Part shown: one piece after another, positions 5,695 through 11,110 of the stretch
How the letters are laid out: every line of letters begins with the position of its first letter
How positions within the stretch are numbered: position 1 is the stretch's first letter
Source of the DNA: Bacillota bacterium
GTDB taxonomy: Bacteria > Bacillota > Bacilli > Alicyclobacillales > SLC66
Assembly (NCBI GenBank): GCA_021797415.1
Contig: JAJZZT010000266.1
Location: forward strand, 1 to 11,110
Direction: 5' to 3'
DNA length: 11,110 nucleotides
The notes under the pieces: model-generated
Told to the model about the DNA's origin: nothing
Databases searched by the model: none
The model's input: the letters and a program-made list of their open reading frames with translations, nothing else
Program-made: the position numbers and the translations under genes

Positions 5695-6407
5695 AATCAT
5701 AATAATCAGTCAACTCCCGCGCGAGCGCCGCCGTCCACTCGATCAGGTCCAGCGGTTCCAGGATCGAAACTGAACGTCCATAGGCCAGCAGGATATGCGG
5801 GAGGTAGGACGCAAGCGCACGATTCTCCACGAGAAAGGACGCTTCCCGCAGTCGCTTCTCGATGAGACGGGGACCGAGAAACCAGTGGTTGGCGAGATCC
5901 TCCATCGCATCGTCGTCTCCCTCAAGAAGCAGTTGCGTGACCTCGTCGTCCGCACTGACTTCATAGAATGGACGCCTCAATTTCGGCGATGACCGCAAAG
6001 TACCCCTCGTGATGGACCGTCGGAATCACGTCCAGACCATCGATGCGCCTCGACACGTCCGACCACTGGCTCACCGTGCTGTTTTGGCGGATCTTGCGCA
6101 GTGCCTGCTCCAGAAACTGCTGGGCAGGATAGCCCGCTTTCCGCGCGAACAGGGCGGCGTGAATCAAGGCCGAGTGTTCATCGGCCGTCAAAAACAAAGG
6201 AGCGGTCTGGTAATCCGGAGAAAGGCAATATCCCCCGTCATGTCCCGTCTCGGACAGGATGGGCACGCCGCTGGCGCAAAGGGCGTCGATGTACCGATAC
6301 ACGGTGCGCACATGAATTTCCAGGTGATCCGCCAGCTCTTGCGCGGTCATGCGCTTTCTTGCCTTCAGCAGCCAGAGGATGGCCAGCATCCCGTCCGCTT
6401 TGCCCAT
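5681..6407 (-). pseudogene. YafY/PafC-type HTH-WYL transcriptional regulator, WYL domain deleted and frameshifted
   Basis: The first part (ATG 6407-6405, ribosome site AAGGGGAAGGG) encodes an intact N-terminal HTH: MLAILWLLKARKRMTAQELA, then DHLEIHVRTVYRYIDAL and SETGHDGGYCL, and the following helical region up to FAVIAEIEASI. That frame stops at TGA 5963-5961. In another frame the sequence continues as FYEVSADDEVTQLLLEGDD to ASYLPHILLAYGRSVSILEP and a TGA at 5683-5681. This is the WCX C-terminal region of the same family. The WYL domain that should lie between (roughly 80-90 residues) is missing. Whole members have about 310-320 residues. The gene therefore has an internal deletion near 5962-5968 that also broke the frame. 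A truncated 148-residue HTH protein could still be made and still bind DNA. Confidence 0.78.
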
Positions 6408-6437
6408 TTCCCTTCCCCTTCCTGAGAAACGAAGTGA

Positions 6438-6450
6438 GTTCTCAAAGAAC
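6438..6450. promoter_or_regulatory. 13-bp palindrome upstream of the broken WYL regulator
   Basis: GTTCT and AGAAC flank CAA, 31 bases before the ATG at 6407. It is well placed to be an autoregulatory operator of this regulator. No convincing -35/-10 pair was found next to it, so the role is a guess. Confidence 0.3.
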
Positions 6451-6456
6451 CAATAT

Positions 6457-6651
6457 CTACGTCCGCAGTTCCTTGTGAAAGCTCGTGCCCTTCGCATCGT
6501 ATCCGGCACGCCTGTAAAATGCGTGAGCGTTCATCCGCTCCGGACGGTTTCCGCTGCTCACCAGCGCGCGGCGCGCCCCCTGTGCGACGGCCCTCCGCTC
6601 CGCCGCAACAAGCAGGGAACGGCCTATTCCCCTTCCCCGCACTCCCTCCAT
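6457..6651 (-). pseudogene. GNAT acetyltransferase C-terminal stub
   Basis: The frame reads MEGVRGRGIGRSLLVAAERR, then AVAQGARRALVSSG and AHAFYRRAGYDAKGTSFHKE, ending at a stop at 6457. This is GNAT motif A (RGRGIGRSLL, acetyl-CoA loop) and motif B (FYRRAGY) with a normal end, but the first half of the domain (strands 1-4, about 80 residues) is absent. The ATG at 6651-6649 overlaps the TAA of the preceding GNAT gene (TAATG), with GGAGGA nine bases ahead, so the 64-residue stub may still be translated. Upstream in-frame codons lie only inside the preceding gene. It is probably a deletion remnant fused behind its paralogue. A 64-residue GNAT cannot form the complete fold, so activity is unlikely. 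Confidence 0.65.
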
Positions 6652-7181
6652 TATCTGTATTCCTCCGTCAGGATGGAATACAGGTAAGAACTCTGCCATT
6701 GCCCCTTATAATACAGATGTTCGCGCAGCAGACCCTCCCGCACCATTCCCACCTTTTCCATAACCTTAGCCGATGCCGGATTTTCCGGCCGGCATGTCGC
6801 GTAAATCCGGTGCAGCCCCAAGGCGTGAAACCCCATATCGCACAATGCCCGCGCCGCCTCGGTCGCGTATCCCTGCCCCCAGAAATCCGGGTGCAGACAA
6901 TAGCCGAGCGCACCCTGGGCATGTGGATGAACATCCAGTCCGCACCCGCCGATCAGGGTTCCATCACTCCGCAGCGTCAGCGCGAGAGCGAACTGGCTGC
7001 GCGGCGACTCGCGCCGCGACTCGATCATGGAACAGATGAATTCCCGCGTGTCGTCGACCGAATTCGGACCCCATTCCATATACCGACAGACTTCGGCATC
7101 GGACGCGTAAGCGTGGACCCGTCGCCAGTCGTCCGCTTCATAGTCCCGCAGGCGCAGCCGTGCGGTCGTGAGCAACGTCAT
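6651..7181 (-). CDS. GNAT family N-acetyltransferase, RimJ/RimL type
   Basis: 176 residues, the usual length of RimJ/RimL-like acetyltransferases (Acetyltransf_3). The typical opening is TTARLRLRDYEADDWRRVH. GYCLHPDFWGQGYATEAARA holds the acetyl-CoA loop (WGQGYA, 101-106). NPASAKVMEKVGMVREGLLR is the hallmark of this subfamily, followed by the tyrosine-rich end YYKGQWQSSYLYSIL. Family members acetylate protein N-termini, polyamines or small amines; the acceptor here is unknown. I chose the ATG at 7181-7179 because AGGGGGA precedes it; an in-frame ATG at 7229 has no ribosome site. It follows the toxin-antitoxin pair by 71 bp and is coupled to a truncated GNAT frame downstream. Confidence 0.9.
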   Translation of the reverse strand: MTLLTTARLRLRDYEADDWRRVHAYASDAEVCRYMEWGPNSVDDTREFICSMIESRRESPRSQFALALTLRSDGTLIGGCGLDVHPHAQGALGYCLHPDFWGQGYATEAARALCDMGFHALGLHRIYATCRPENPASAKVMEKVGMVREGLLREHLYYKGQWQSSYLYSILTEEYR

Positions 7182-7252
7182 TTTCCCCCTTCTGCCCTGA
7201 TTCCATCGACTCTCGTCGTCTGTATTCATAATCCGAGTTCCCGTGAGAGAAG

Positions 7253-7675
7253 CTACTCGCTGCCCGGATCGAATTCCGCCACACCCATCCGATTTGCCGC
7301 TTCTTGCAATCTTCGGTCTGCAGTCGCCAGGGGTTTGCCCATTCGAACAGCCAGATCCAGATACGCAGCGTCATACACGGTCAGATCCAGCGCCTTCGCC
7401 TGTGCGGTAATGGTTGTCAAGGTGTTCGAAAACGTTACATCCTGTGTTCGAATCGGCAGGGCATTCAGCATGTTTGCCACCTTGTTCCAGTGTTCCTCGG
7501 TAATGCGCGCACGGCGTTGTGCGACAAGCATGGCGTTGGCGATTTCATATACCCAGATAGACGGAACCACGGCCAACATCGGTCCAATGGCGTCTAAGAC
7601 GCGATCTGCATAAGCATTCGATTCATCTGGGAAGCACCAACTCAATGCAATCGACGCGTCCAGCACAAAGTCCAT
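7253..7675 (-). CDS. vapC: VapC-type PIN-domain toxin
   Basis: A 140-residue PIN-domain protein. The acidic residues expected to hold Mg2+ or Mn2+ for RNA cleavage are all visible: D6 (FVLDASIALSWCF), E44 (WVYEIANAML), D102 (TVYDAAYLDLAV) and D120 (LATADRRLQEAA). VapC toxins cut structured RNAs such as initiator tRNA or rRNA and are held inactive by the antitoxin. Its ATG (7675-7673) overlaps the antitoxin stop by one base (TGATG), the usual coupled layout. All catalytic positions are kept, so it looks functional. The RNA target is unknown. Confidence 0.88.
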   Translation of the reverse strand: MDFVLDASIALSWCFPDESNAYADRVLDAIGPMLAVVPSIWVYEIANAMLVAQRRARITEEHWNKVANMLNALPIRTQDVTFSNTLTTITAQAKALDLTVYDAAYLDLAVRMGKPLATADRRLQEAANRMGVAEFDPGSE

Positions 7676-7914
7676 CAGAACCTTCGCCCTTCCTCAATCA
7701 TTTCGCGGATCGTGAGATCTCCCGAAGGCGTTTGTTTCCGAAGGGCTCTAAGCTCCTCTTTCGCCGCTTTCACCTTGTCCTGAGGCGTTTCAACAGGCAT
7801 CAGTTTGGCGATCGGAACACCCCTTTTTGTGATGATTACGATTTCTCCGCCCTGAACTTCCGCCAGCAACTCAGCCAGATGCGTCTTGGCTTCATAGGTT
7901 CCAATCTGTTTCAT
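7675..7914 (-). CDS. VapB-type antitoxin, Phd/YefM fold
   Basis: 79 residues from the ATG at 7914-7912, preceded by AAGGGGAAG. A longer in-frame start (7992) would cover the promoter and operator and is rejected. The N-terminal half, MKQIGTYEAKTHLAELLAEV followed by GGEIVIITKRGVPIAKLMP, is the Phd/YefM DNA-binding and dimer domain. The C-terminal tail (DLTIREMIEEGRRF) is the segment that wraps the VapC active site. With the toxin it should bind and repress its own promoter, where a 19-bp palindrome is found (7932-7950). Confidence 0.88.
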   Translation of the reverse strand: MKQIGTYEAKTHLAELLAEVQGGEIVIITKRGVPIAKLMPVETPQDKVKAAKEELRALRKQTPSGDLTIREMIEEGRRF

Positions 7915-7931
7915 GTGCCACTTCCCCTTAG

Positions 7932-7950
7932 ACTGGTCTTTTAGACCAGT
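7932..7950. promoter_or_regulatory. 19-bp palindromic operator of the vapBC pair
   Basis: ACTGGTCT and AGACCAGT flank TTT: eight perfect base pairs. The palindrome overlaps the leftward -10 box (7953-7948) and the start site, 18 bases before the antitoxin ATG. This is the expected place for VapB-VapC autorepression. Confidence 0.7.
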
Positions 7951-7976
7951 ATATCGAAACGCAAAGCAAATTCCAA
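7948..7976 (-). promoter_or_regulatory. Promoter of the vapBC operon
   Basis: On the minus strand TTGGAA (7976-7971) is a fair -35. A 17-base spacer leads to TATACT (7953-7948), a good -10. Start of transcription is expected near 7941, inside the palindrome. Confidence 0.65.
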
Positions 7977-8083
7977 CTCCTCGATTGATCATTTATATCC
8001 GCGCCTGATACCCCCGCCAATCTCTTTCAGCGGCCCCTTCCACTATAAATTTAGGGGAATGCGCTCCACGCTCGCATCGCATG

Positions 8084-8890
8084 TCACAAGGCCAATTGGC
8101 GCCTGCGAAAGACGGCGATGGCCACGCCGAACAGAACCACGGCCAGCGCCGCCAGCGAAACCGAAGCGGCGGCAAAGTGCCCGCGGCCGAGCATCAGGTT
8201 CTGCGGATCGAACACACTGAACAGGGACAGGCGACTCAGCCAGGAGAAACGCTGGCTCAAAGTACCCACAGTGTGCAGCGCATAGAAGAGAACGGTCAAC
8301 GCCGCCGAGAGGCCGAGCGCGGTTCGCTCATCGCGGGCAAGACAGGAAAACAGGAAGCAATACCCGGAAACCGCGCAGAACAGCAGCGTGCCCACAATGT
8401 TCATCTGCACAAAATAAGCCGCGTCCATGCCGGCGTGATGCGCGAACCAGCGCGCTCCGAGCAGGGCGCCCACGGTGCCGCACAGGCCGATGATGAGCAC
8501 GCCGCCGACCAGCACCGCCGCCTGCGTCAGGGCGACCCGCGCGCGGGACACCGGAGTCGCCAGCAGGTACGCCATGGAGCCGTTGTCGATCAAGCGGGCC
8601 ATCAGCTTCGTCGCCGTGGTGATGACGTACATCGCCATGATGACGAGGTACAGCAGGCTGTAAAATTCACCCGCGAGAAAGCCGCCCAGGTGCGTCGTGC
8701 CGACCGAGTAGCCGAGCGCTTTCATCAGTCCCCGCGGCATTTTTTGCAACAGGGCGTTGAACGACTGCGATCCGGCAAATGACGGAAAGATCCAGATCAA
8801 CAACCAGAGATAAAAGATCACGCTGATGAGATAACTCGCGACAGTCCGCGCATTGATCTTCAAAACGGTGACAAACAGGGCCCGATTCAT
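8084..8890 (-). CDS. ABC-2 type transporter permease subunit
   Basis: 268 residues with about six hydrophobic spans (roughly 17-37, 70-92, 122-145, 163-183, 190-210, 242-261). The segment RLIDNGSMAYLLATPVSRAR is the cytoplasmic loop typical of ABC-2 permeases (xxxGTxxYLLSTPVSR) that meets the ATPase. It would form the membrane part of an exporter with the ATPase encoded just before it. The ATG (8890-8888) comes one base after the ATPase stop, and AAGGAGGCG inside the end of that gene is its ribosome site. Substrate is unknown: drug, lipid or peptide export are all usual for this class. No gene-sized frame follows in the 93 bp before the antitoxin leader. Confidence 0.88.
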   Translation of the reverse strand: MNRALFVTVLKINARTVASYLISVIFYLWLLIWIFPSFAGSQSFNALLQKMPRGLMKALGYSVGTTHLGGFLAGEFYSLLYLVIMAMYVITTATKLMARLIDNGSMAYLLATPVSRARVALTQAAVLVGGVLIIGLCGTVGALLGARWFAHHAGMDAAYFVQMNIVGTLLFCAVSGYCFLFSCLARDERTALGLSAALTVLFYALHTVGTLSQRFSWLSRLSLFSVFDPQNLMLGRGHFAAASVSLAALAVVLFGVAIAVFRRRQLAL

Positions 8891-8891
8891 G

Positions 8892-9776
8892 TCAGTGCGC
8901 CTCCTTTGCTCCGTAGAAGTGAAGAAAAATCTGCTCCAGGCTTTGCTCGTGAACATCCAGCGCCCGAACATCGCAATCGGCCAACGCCTTGATGAACGCG
9001 TTGTAATCGCCCCGCACCTCGATGTCCAGTTCGTTGTCCCGCCGCCCCACCACGCGGCAACCCGCGGCTTTCAGCCTGTCCGCATCCGCCGCATCGCCGA
9101 TTCCCACCGCGAAAACCCTGCGCTGCAGTTGACGCAGGCTCTTCACGTCCTGCACGGCGACCAGCCGGCCGTCCCTGATGATGCCGACCCGGTCGCAGGC
9201 GCGTTCCACCTCCGGGAATACGTGCGAGGACATGAGGATGGTCGCGCCCCGGCGCTTCTCCTCCTCGATCAACTCCAGGAAGCGCCGCTGCATCAGCGGG
9301 TCGAGACCGGACGTGGGCTCGTCCAGGATGAGTACGTCCGGTTGGTGCATGAATGCCGCGACAATTCCGACTTTCTGCTTCATGCCTTTGGACATTTTGC
9401 GGATGGGCGTTTTGGCGTCCAGTTCAAACCGGTCCACCAGGCTCTTTTGTCGCCCGCGATCGCGCAGCCTGCGCATGCCGGCAAGCAGATCAAGGAACTG
9501 CCGGCCGCTCATGCCGTCCAAAAACCCCATTTCCCCCGGCAGATAGCCGACGTGTTCCTGGACTTCGCCGGCGGACGCAAAACAGTCCAGCCCGTTGATC
9601 CGCGCCGAACCGGCATCCGGGCGCAAGAAGCCCATCAGATGGCGGATGGTCGTGGACTTTCCCGCCCCGTTCGGCCCCAGATAACCGAACACTTCGCCCT
9701 GCGCCACGCGCAAGGACAGATCGAAGATGCCGCGCCCGTTGGAAAACGCCTTGGTCAAGCGGTCCAGAACGATCAC
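8892..9776 (-). CDS. ABC transporter ATP-binding protein (ABC-2 exporter type)
   Basis: 294 residues. All nucleotide-binding motifs are in place: Walker A GPNGAGKST (34-42), signature region KMSKGMKQKVGI (127-138), Walker B VLILDEPTSGLDP (148-160) and the H-loop SSHVFPEV with H185. The signature is the MSKGMKQK form common in ABC-2/CcmA-type exporters. The C-terminal 80 residues form an added domain seen in this class. It should power export by the permease encoded next. The start is GTG 9776-9774, overlapping the TetR stop in a GTGA, with AAGGAGGAG just ahead. Overlap on both sides points to one co-translated TetR-ATPase-permease operon. Confidence 0.93.
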   Translation of the reverse strand: MIVLDRLTKAFSNGRGIFDLSLRVAQGEVFGYLGPNGAGKSTTIRHLMGFLRPDAGSARINGLDCFASAGEVQEHVGYLPGEMGFLDGMSGRQFLDLLAGMRRLRDRGRQKSLVDRFELDAKTPIRKMSKGMKQKVGIVAAFMHQPDVLILDEPTSGLDPLMQRRFLELIEEEKRRGATILMSSHVFPEVERACDRVGIIRDGRLVAVQDVKSLRQLQRRVFAVGIGDAADADRLKAAGCRVVGRRDNELDIEVRGDYNAFIKALADCDVRALDVHEQSLEQIFLHFYGAKEAH

Positions 9777-10411
9777 GGATGCTCCTCCTTCCTGTAAATG
9801 CCGAATTTCAGGATGTCGAGGACCACATCCAGTTCATCGATCATGGATTGGTACGATTGCTCGAAATCGCCGTCCACCGCGTCCGGCAACGAATCCTTGA
9901 ACCGCTCCTGCAGACCGAGGCCAATCCAGGTCACGAGATCCAGCACGTGCCGCCAGTCCACTCCCTCGCGCAGGACGCCTTGCGGCAGATTCTTCTGCAG
10001 CTCGGCCATGTACTGCTGGGCCATCAAAAGCTGCGAACCCATCGCCCTGGCGTACACGGGGTGCGTGGGTTCCTTCGCGATGCGCACCAGCAGTTGATAC
10101 GTGAGCGGCCGCTCACGCATGAAGCGCATTTTGTACAGCGTCCTGCTGCGGATGAACGCAAACAGGTCATCCACAGGACCGTGCGGCATTGTTGCGACAT
10201 AGTCCTGCAGGCACACGTCGCACACATGGAGAAACAGCGTCTCCTTGTCATGGAAATATTTGAACAATGCCCCCTTCGAGATGTCCGCCCGCTGCGCGAT
10301 CCGGTTGGTCGAAGCCAGCTCGTAGCCGTGCCCGGCGAATTCCTCCAGACCGGCGCGGATGATCTGCTGCCGTCTCTGTTCAGGGAGCTTGGAAAACTGC
10401 TGCGATGGCAT
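9773..10411 (-). CDS. TetR/AcrR family regulator of the adjacent ABC exporter
   Basis: 212 residues. The DNA-binding part reads QQIIRAGLEEFAGHGYELAS then TNRIAQRADISKGALFKYFH and DKETLFLHV (residues 15-63), a textbook TetR HTH. The rest is the helical ligand and dimer domain. I chose the ATG at 10411-10409, with AAAGGAG eight bases ahead. The frame is open for another 56 codons upstream, but that part lies in the leader. The gene overlaps the ATPase start by four bases, so repressor and exporter are made together. A strong promoter with a 26-bp palindrome across the start site lies 200 bases upstream, which fits autoregulation with release by the exported compound (inference). Confidence 0.9.
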   Translation of the reverse strand: MPSQQFSKLPEQRRQQIIRAGLEEFAGHGYELASTNRIAQRADISKGALFKYFHDKETLFLHVCDVCLQDYVATMPHGPVDDLFAFIRSRTLYKMRFMRERPLTYQLLVRIAKEPTHPVYARAMGSQLLMAQQYMAELQKNLPQGVLREGVDWRHVLDLVTWIGLGLQERFKDSLPDAVDGDFEQSYQSMIDELDVVLDILKFGIYRKEEHP

Positions 10412-10612
10412 CGCCTCACTCCTTTTGTCCCCGAGCGCATGTTCTTGGGTGCGTGAGGGAGCATTTCTGGCGATGACTCCGCCAGCGCCGGGGAGTTCTG
10501 GCCACTTTTTGAACAACCTCTTAGAGCAGTCGCCGGGATTGTCCTGCGCCTGCTCCGCATGGGCAGGACATCTGCCCACCCCTTGACGCCGGTTGCCGTG
10601 ACCGCATGGTCA
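10412..10612 (-). other. About 200-nt untranslated leader of the TetR-ABC operon
   Basis: Between the predicted start site (near 10613) and the TetR ATG. It contains a 7-bp inverted repeat (TGGGCAG 10560-10566, CTGCCCA 10572-10578). It also holds two mutually exclusive pairings of one strand: CGCCAG (10480-10485) can pair with CTGGCG (10467-10472), or GCCAG (10481-10485) with CTGGC (10498-10502). No T-box, riboswitch or terminator with a T-run is recognised. The leader stays open in frame with TetR, so an N-terminally extended product cannot be excluded. Confidence 0.4.
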
Positions 10613-10618
10613 CGGCAA
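10593..10618. promoter_or_regulatory. 26-bp palindrome, probable TetR operator
   Basis: TTGCCGTGACC (10593-10603) and GGTCACGGCAA (10608-10618) are perfect 11-bp arms around GCAT. The site begins directly downstream of the -10 box of the leftward operon promoter, so a bound TetR dimer would block transcription start. If transcription starts near 10613 the upper arm is mostly not transcribed, which argues for a DNA operator rather than an RNA hairpin. Confidence 0.72.
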
Positions 10619-10619
10619 G

Positions 10620-10648
10620 ATAATATCTCGGCCACCGCACTGTGTCAA
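10620..10648 (-). promoter_or_regulatory. Near-consensus promoter of the TetR-ABC operon
   Basis: On the minus strand TTGACA (10648-10643) is a perfect -35. A 17-base spacer leads to TATTAT (10625-10620), five of six for the -10. This is the best promoter in the window and needs a strong repressor, which the adjoining palindrome supplies. Confidence 0.8.
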
Positions 10649-10652
10649 GTTA

Positions 10653-10710
10653 ACCGGCCCTTAATTGACCGGCCCTTAATGATCGTCTCTTTCGTCGACC
10701 GACCCTTGGT
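10653..10710. repeat. Three 13-bp direct repeats upstream of the TetR-ABC promoter
   Basis: ACCGGCCCTTAAT occurs at 10653-10665 and again, identically, at 10668-10680. A degenerate copy (ACCGACCCTTGGT, 10 of 13) is at 10698-10710. Starts are 15 and 30 bp apart, so the copies keep a 15-bp register with one slot empty. The nearest copy ends five bases from the -35. Spaced direct repeats in this position can be activator sites. The neighbouring CGCCG-ACG-CGGCG (10711-10723) and ACGGA-TG-TCCGT (10742-10753) are short palindromes. Confidence 0.5.
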
Positions 10711-10762
10711 CGCCGACGCGGCGCGTACGGCCCAACCACAGACGGATGTCCGTTAAGCGACC

Positions 10763-11110
10763 CTATTGCAATAATTTCTCCGCCTCGGCTACAGCGTTCG
10801 CAAACAGGTCTTCAGCCTGTTCGATTCTTTCAGCGACATCCTCCACGGTTCTCACACCATAAAGATTTTCAAGAACTGACACCACATGGGCGGGGAAGTC
10901 TCTCGTCGCGTGCACCAAGAAACAATCCGGCTGGAACGGCGTGTGGATAATCCGCAGGACATCGACCAGAGGATGCAACACATACTTGTGATAGTAAGCC
11001 AGCGATTCGAGGAAAAATCCGCGTTTGGTGTATTTGACCGCGCGGCTTCTCTGACTGTAAGCCCCCTGCGCCTGAATCAGTTGACTCCGCAATTGCGAAC
11101 GGTGAAATGC
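10763..11110 (-). CDS. Probable nucleotidyltransferase-like protein, C-terminal part (5' end outside window)
   Basis: 115 residues run leftward from the window edge to TAG 10765-10763; the frame is open at the edge, so the start is not here. The visible part is helical: AYSQRSRAVKYTKRGFFLES, LAYYHKYVLHPLVDVLRIIH, FQPDCFLVHATRDFPAHVV and a charged C-terminal helix (ERIEQAEDLFANAVAEAEKL). This resembles the helical region that follows the nucleotidyltransferase domain in small MNT-type proteins. The catalytic GSxxxGxxxxxSDxD motif would lie upstream and cannot be seen, so the call rests on the helical region alone. A HEPN-type protein is the main alternative. Confidence 0.4.
   Translation of the reverse strand, partial: AFHRSQLRSQLIQAQGAYSQRSRAVKYTKRGFFLESLAYYHKYVLHPLVDVLRIIHTPFQPDCFLVHATRDFPAHVVSVLENLYGVRTVEDVAERIEQAEDLFANAVAEAEKLLQ

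Noticed and set aside
6519..7613. 364-codon + strand ORF opposite the RimL-type GNAT and toxin genes
   Set aside because: It is antisense to two well-supported genes with family motifs. Its Arg/Pro/Ser-rich sequence is typical of a shadow frame in GC-rich DNA.
7993..8083. 29-codon minus-strand ORF just after the permease (MRCERGAHSPKF...)
   Set aside because: It has no ribosome site, no recognisable features and ends at the vapBC control region; too weak to call.
8081..8782. 233-codon + strand ORF opposite the permease
   Set aside because: Antisense to a six-span permease; the Gln/Arg/His-rich product is a mirror artefact.
8853..9797. 314-codon + strand ORF opposite the ABC ATPase
   Set aside because: Antisense to a gene with every ABC motif; the translation is His/Gln/Arg-rich with no domain.
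10412..10579. N-terminal extension of the TetR at 9773 by 56 residues
   Set aside because: The extension has no TetR-like content, and a good ribosome site marks the ATG at 10411; the extra codons are the leader left open by chance.
10412..10612. T-box or other known riboswitch in the TetR leader
   Set aside because: No T-box sequence or known aptamer core was seen, and no terminator with a T-run precedes the start.
10653..10710. Direct repeats as a CRISPR array
   Set aside because: Units of 13 bp with 2-17 bp between them and no spacer-like segments or cas genes do not fit a CRISPR array.
10559..10756. 65-codon + strand ORF with repeated RPL units
   Set aside because: The repeated residues come only from the DNA direct repeats upstream of the leftward promoter; there is no ribosome site or family match.

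Overview
No species can be named from this window alone. The DNA is moderately GC-rich and uses strong AGGAGG-type ribosome binding sites with GTG and TTG starts as well as ATG. It holds DinB, GNAT, WYL and SRPBCC/ArsR genes, and sigma-A-like promoters. Together these suggest a spore-former-type Bacillota, possibly Alicyclobacillaceae-like (inference). No tRNA, rRNA, CRISPR array or phage module was seen.

Left part (1-1800, rightward). The C-terminal end of an IS200/IS605 TnpA transposase and its probable right end (to about 223) abut a TetR-family regulator gene (269-844). The regulator is followed only by a very short membrane-like ORF, perhaps the stump of a lost target gene. Next is a two-gene operon of an SRPBCC/AHSA1 protein and an ArsR repressor. 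Its promoter carries two near-identical 16-bp palindromic repeats, which are probable repressor operators. About 390 bp (1800-2190) hold no recognisable gene.

Middle part (2190-7990, leftward). This is an accessory patchwork of small-molecule-modifying enzymes: a SAM methyltransferase, three apparently complete GNAT acetyltransferases, two DinB-family proteins and a VapB/VapC-type toxin-antitoxin pair. Between them lie three clear remnants. One is a DinB C-terminal fragment in a shifted frame behind a DinB gene. One is a YafY/PafC-type HTH-WYL regulator that has lost its WYL domain and its frame. One is a GNAT C-terminal stub coupled to the gene before it. The pattern suggests repeated deletion and recombination among paralogues.

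Right part (8080-11110, leftward). A TetR repressor, an ABC ATPase and an ABC-2 permease form a tightly overlapping operon (GTGA overlap, then a 1-bp gap). It has a near-consensus promoter (TTGACA-17-TATTAT) and a 26-bp palindrome just downstream of the -10, so TetR probably controls its own exporter. A roughly 200-nt leader and three direct repeats upstream of the -35 are unexplained. The right edge holds the C-terminal part of a probable nucleotidyltransferase-like protein.

I did not find a convincing new multi-gene system. The most useful observations are the well-defined operator/promoter architectures and the three gene remnants.
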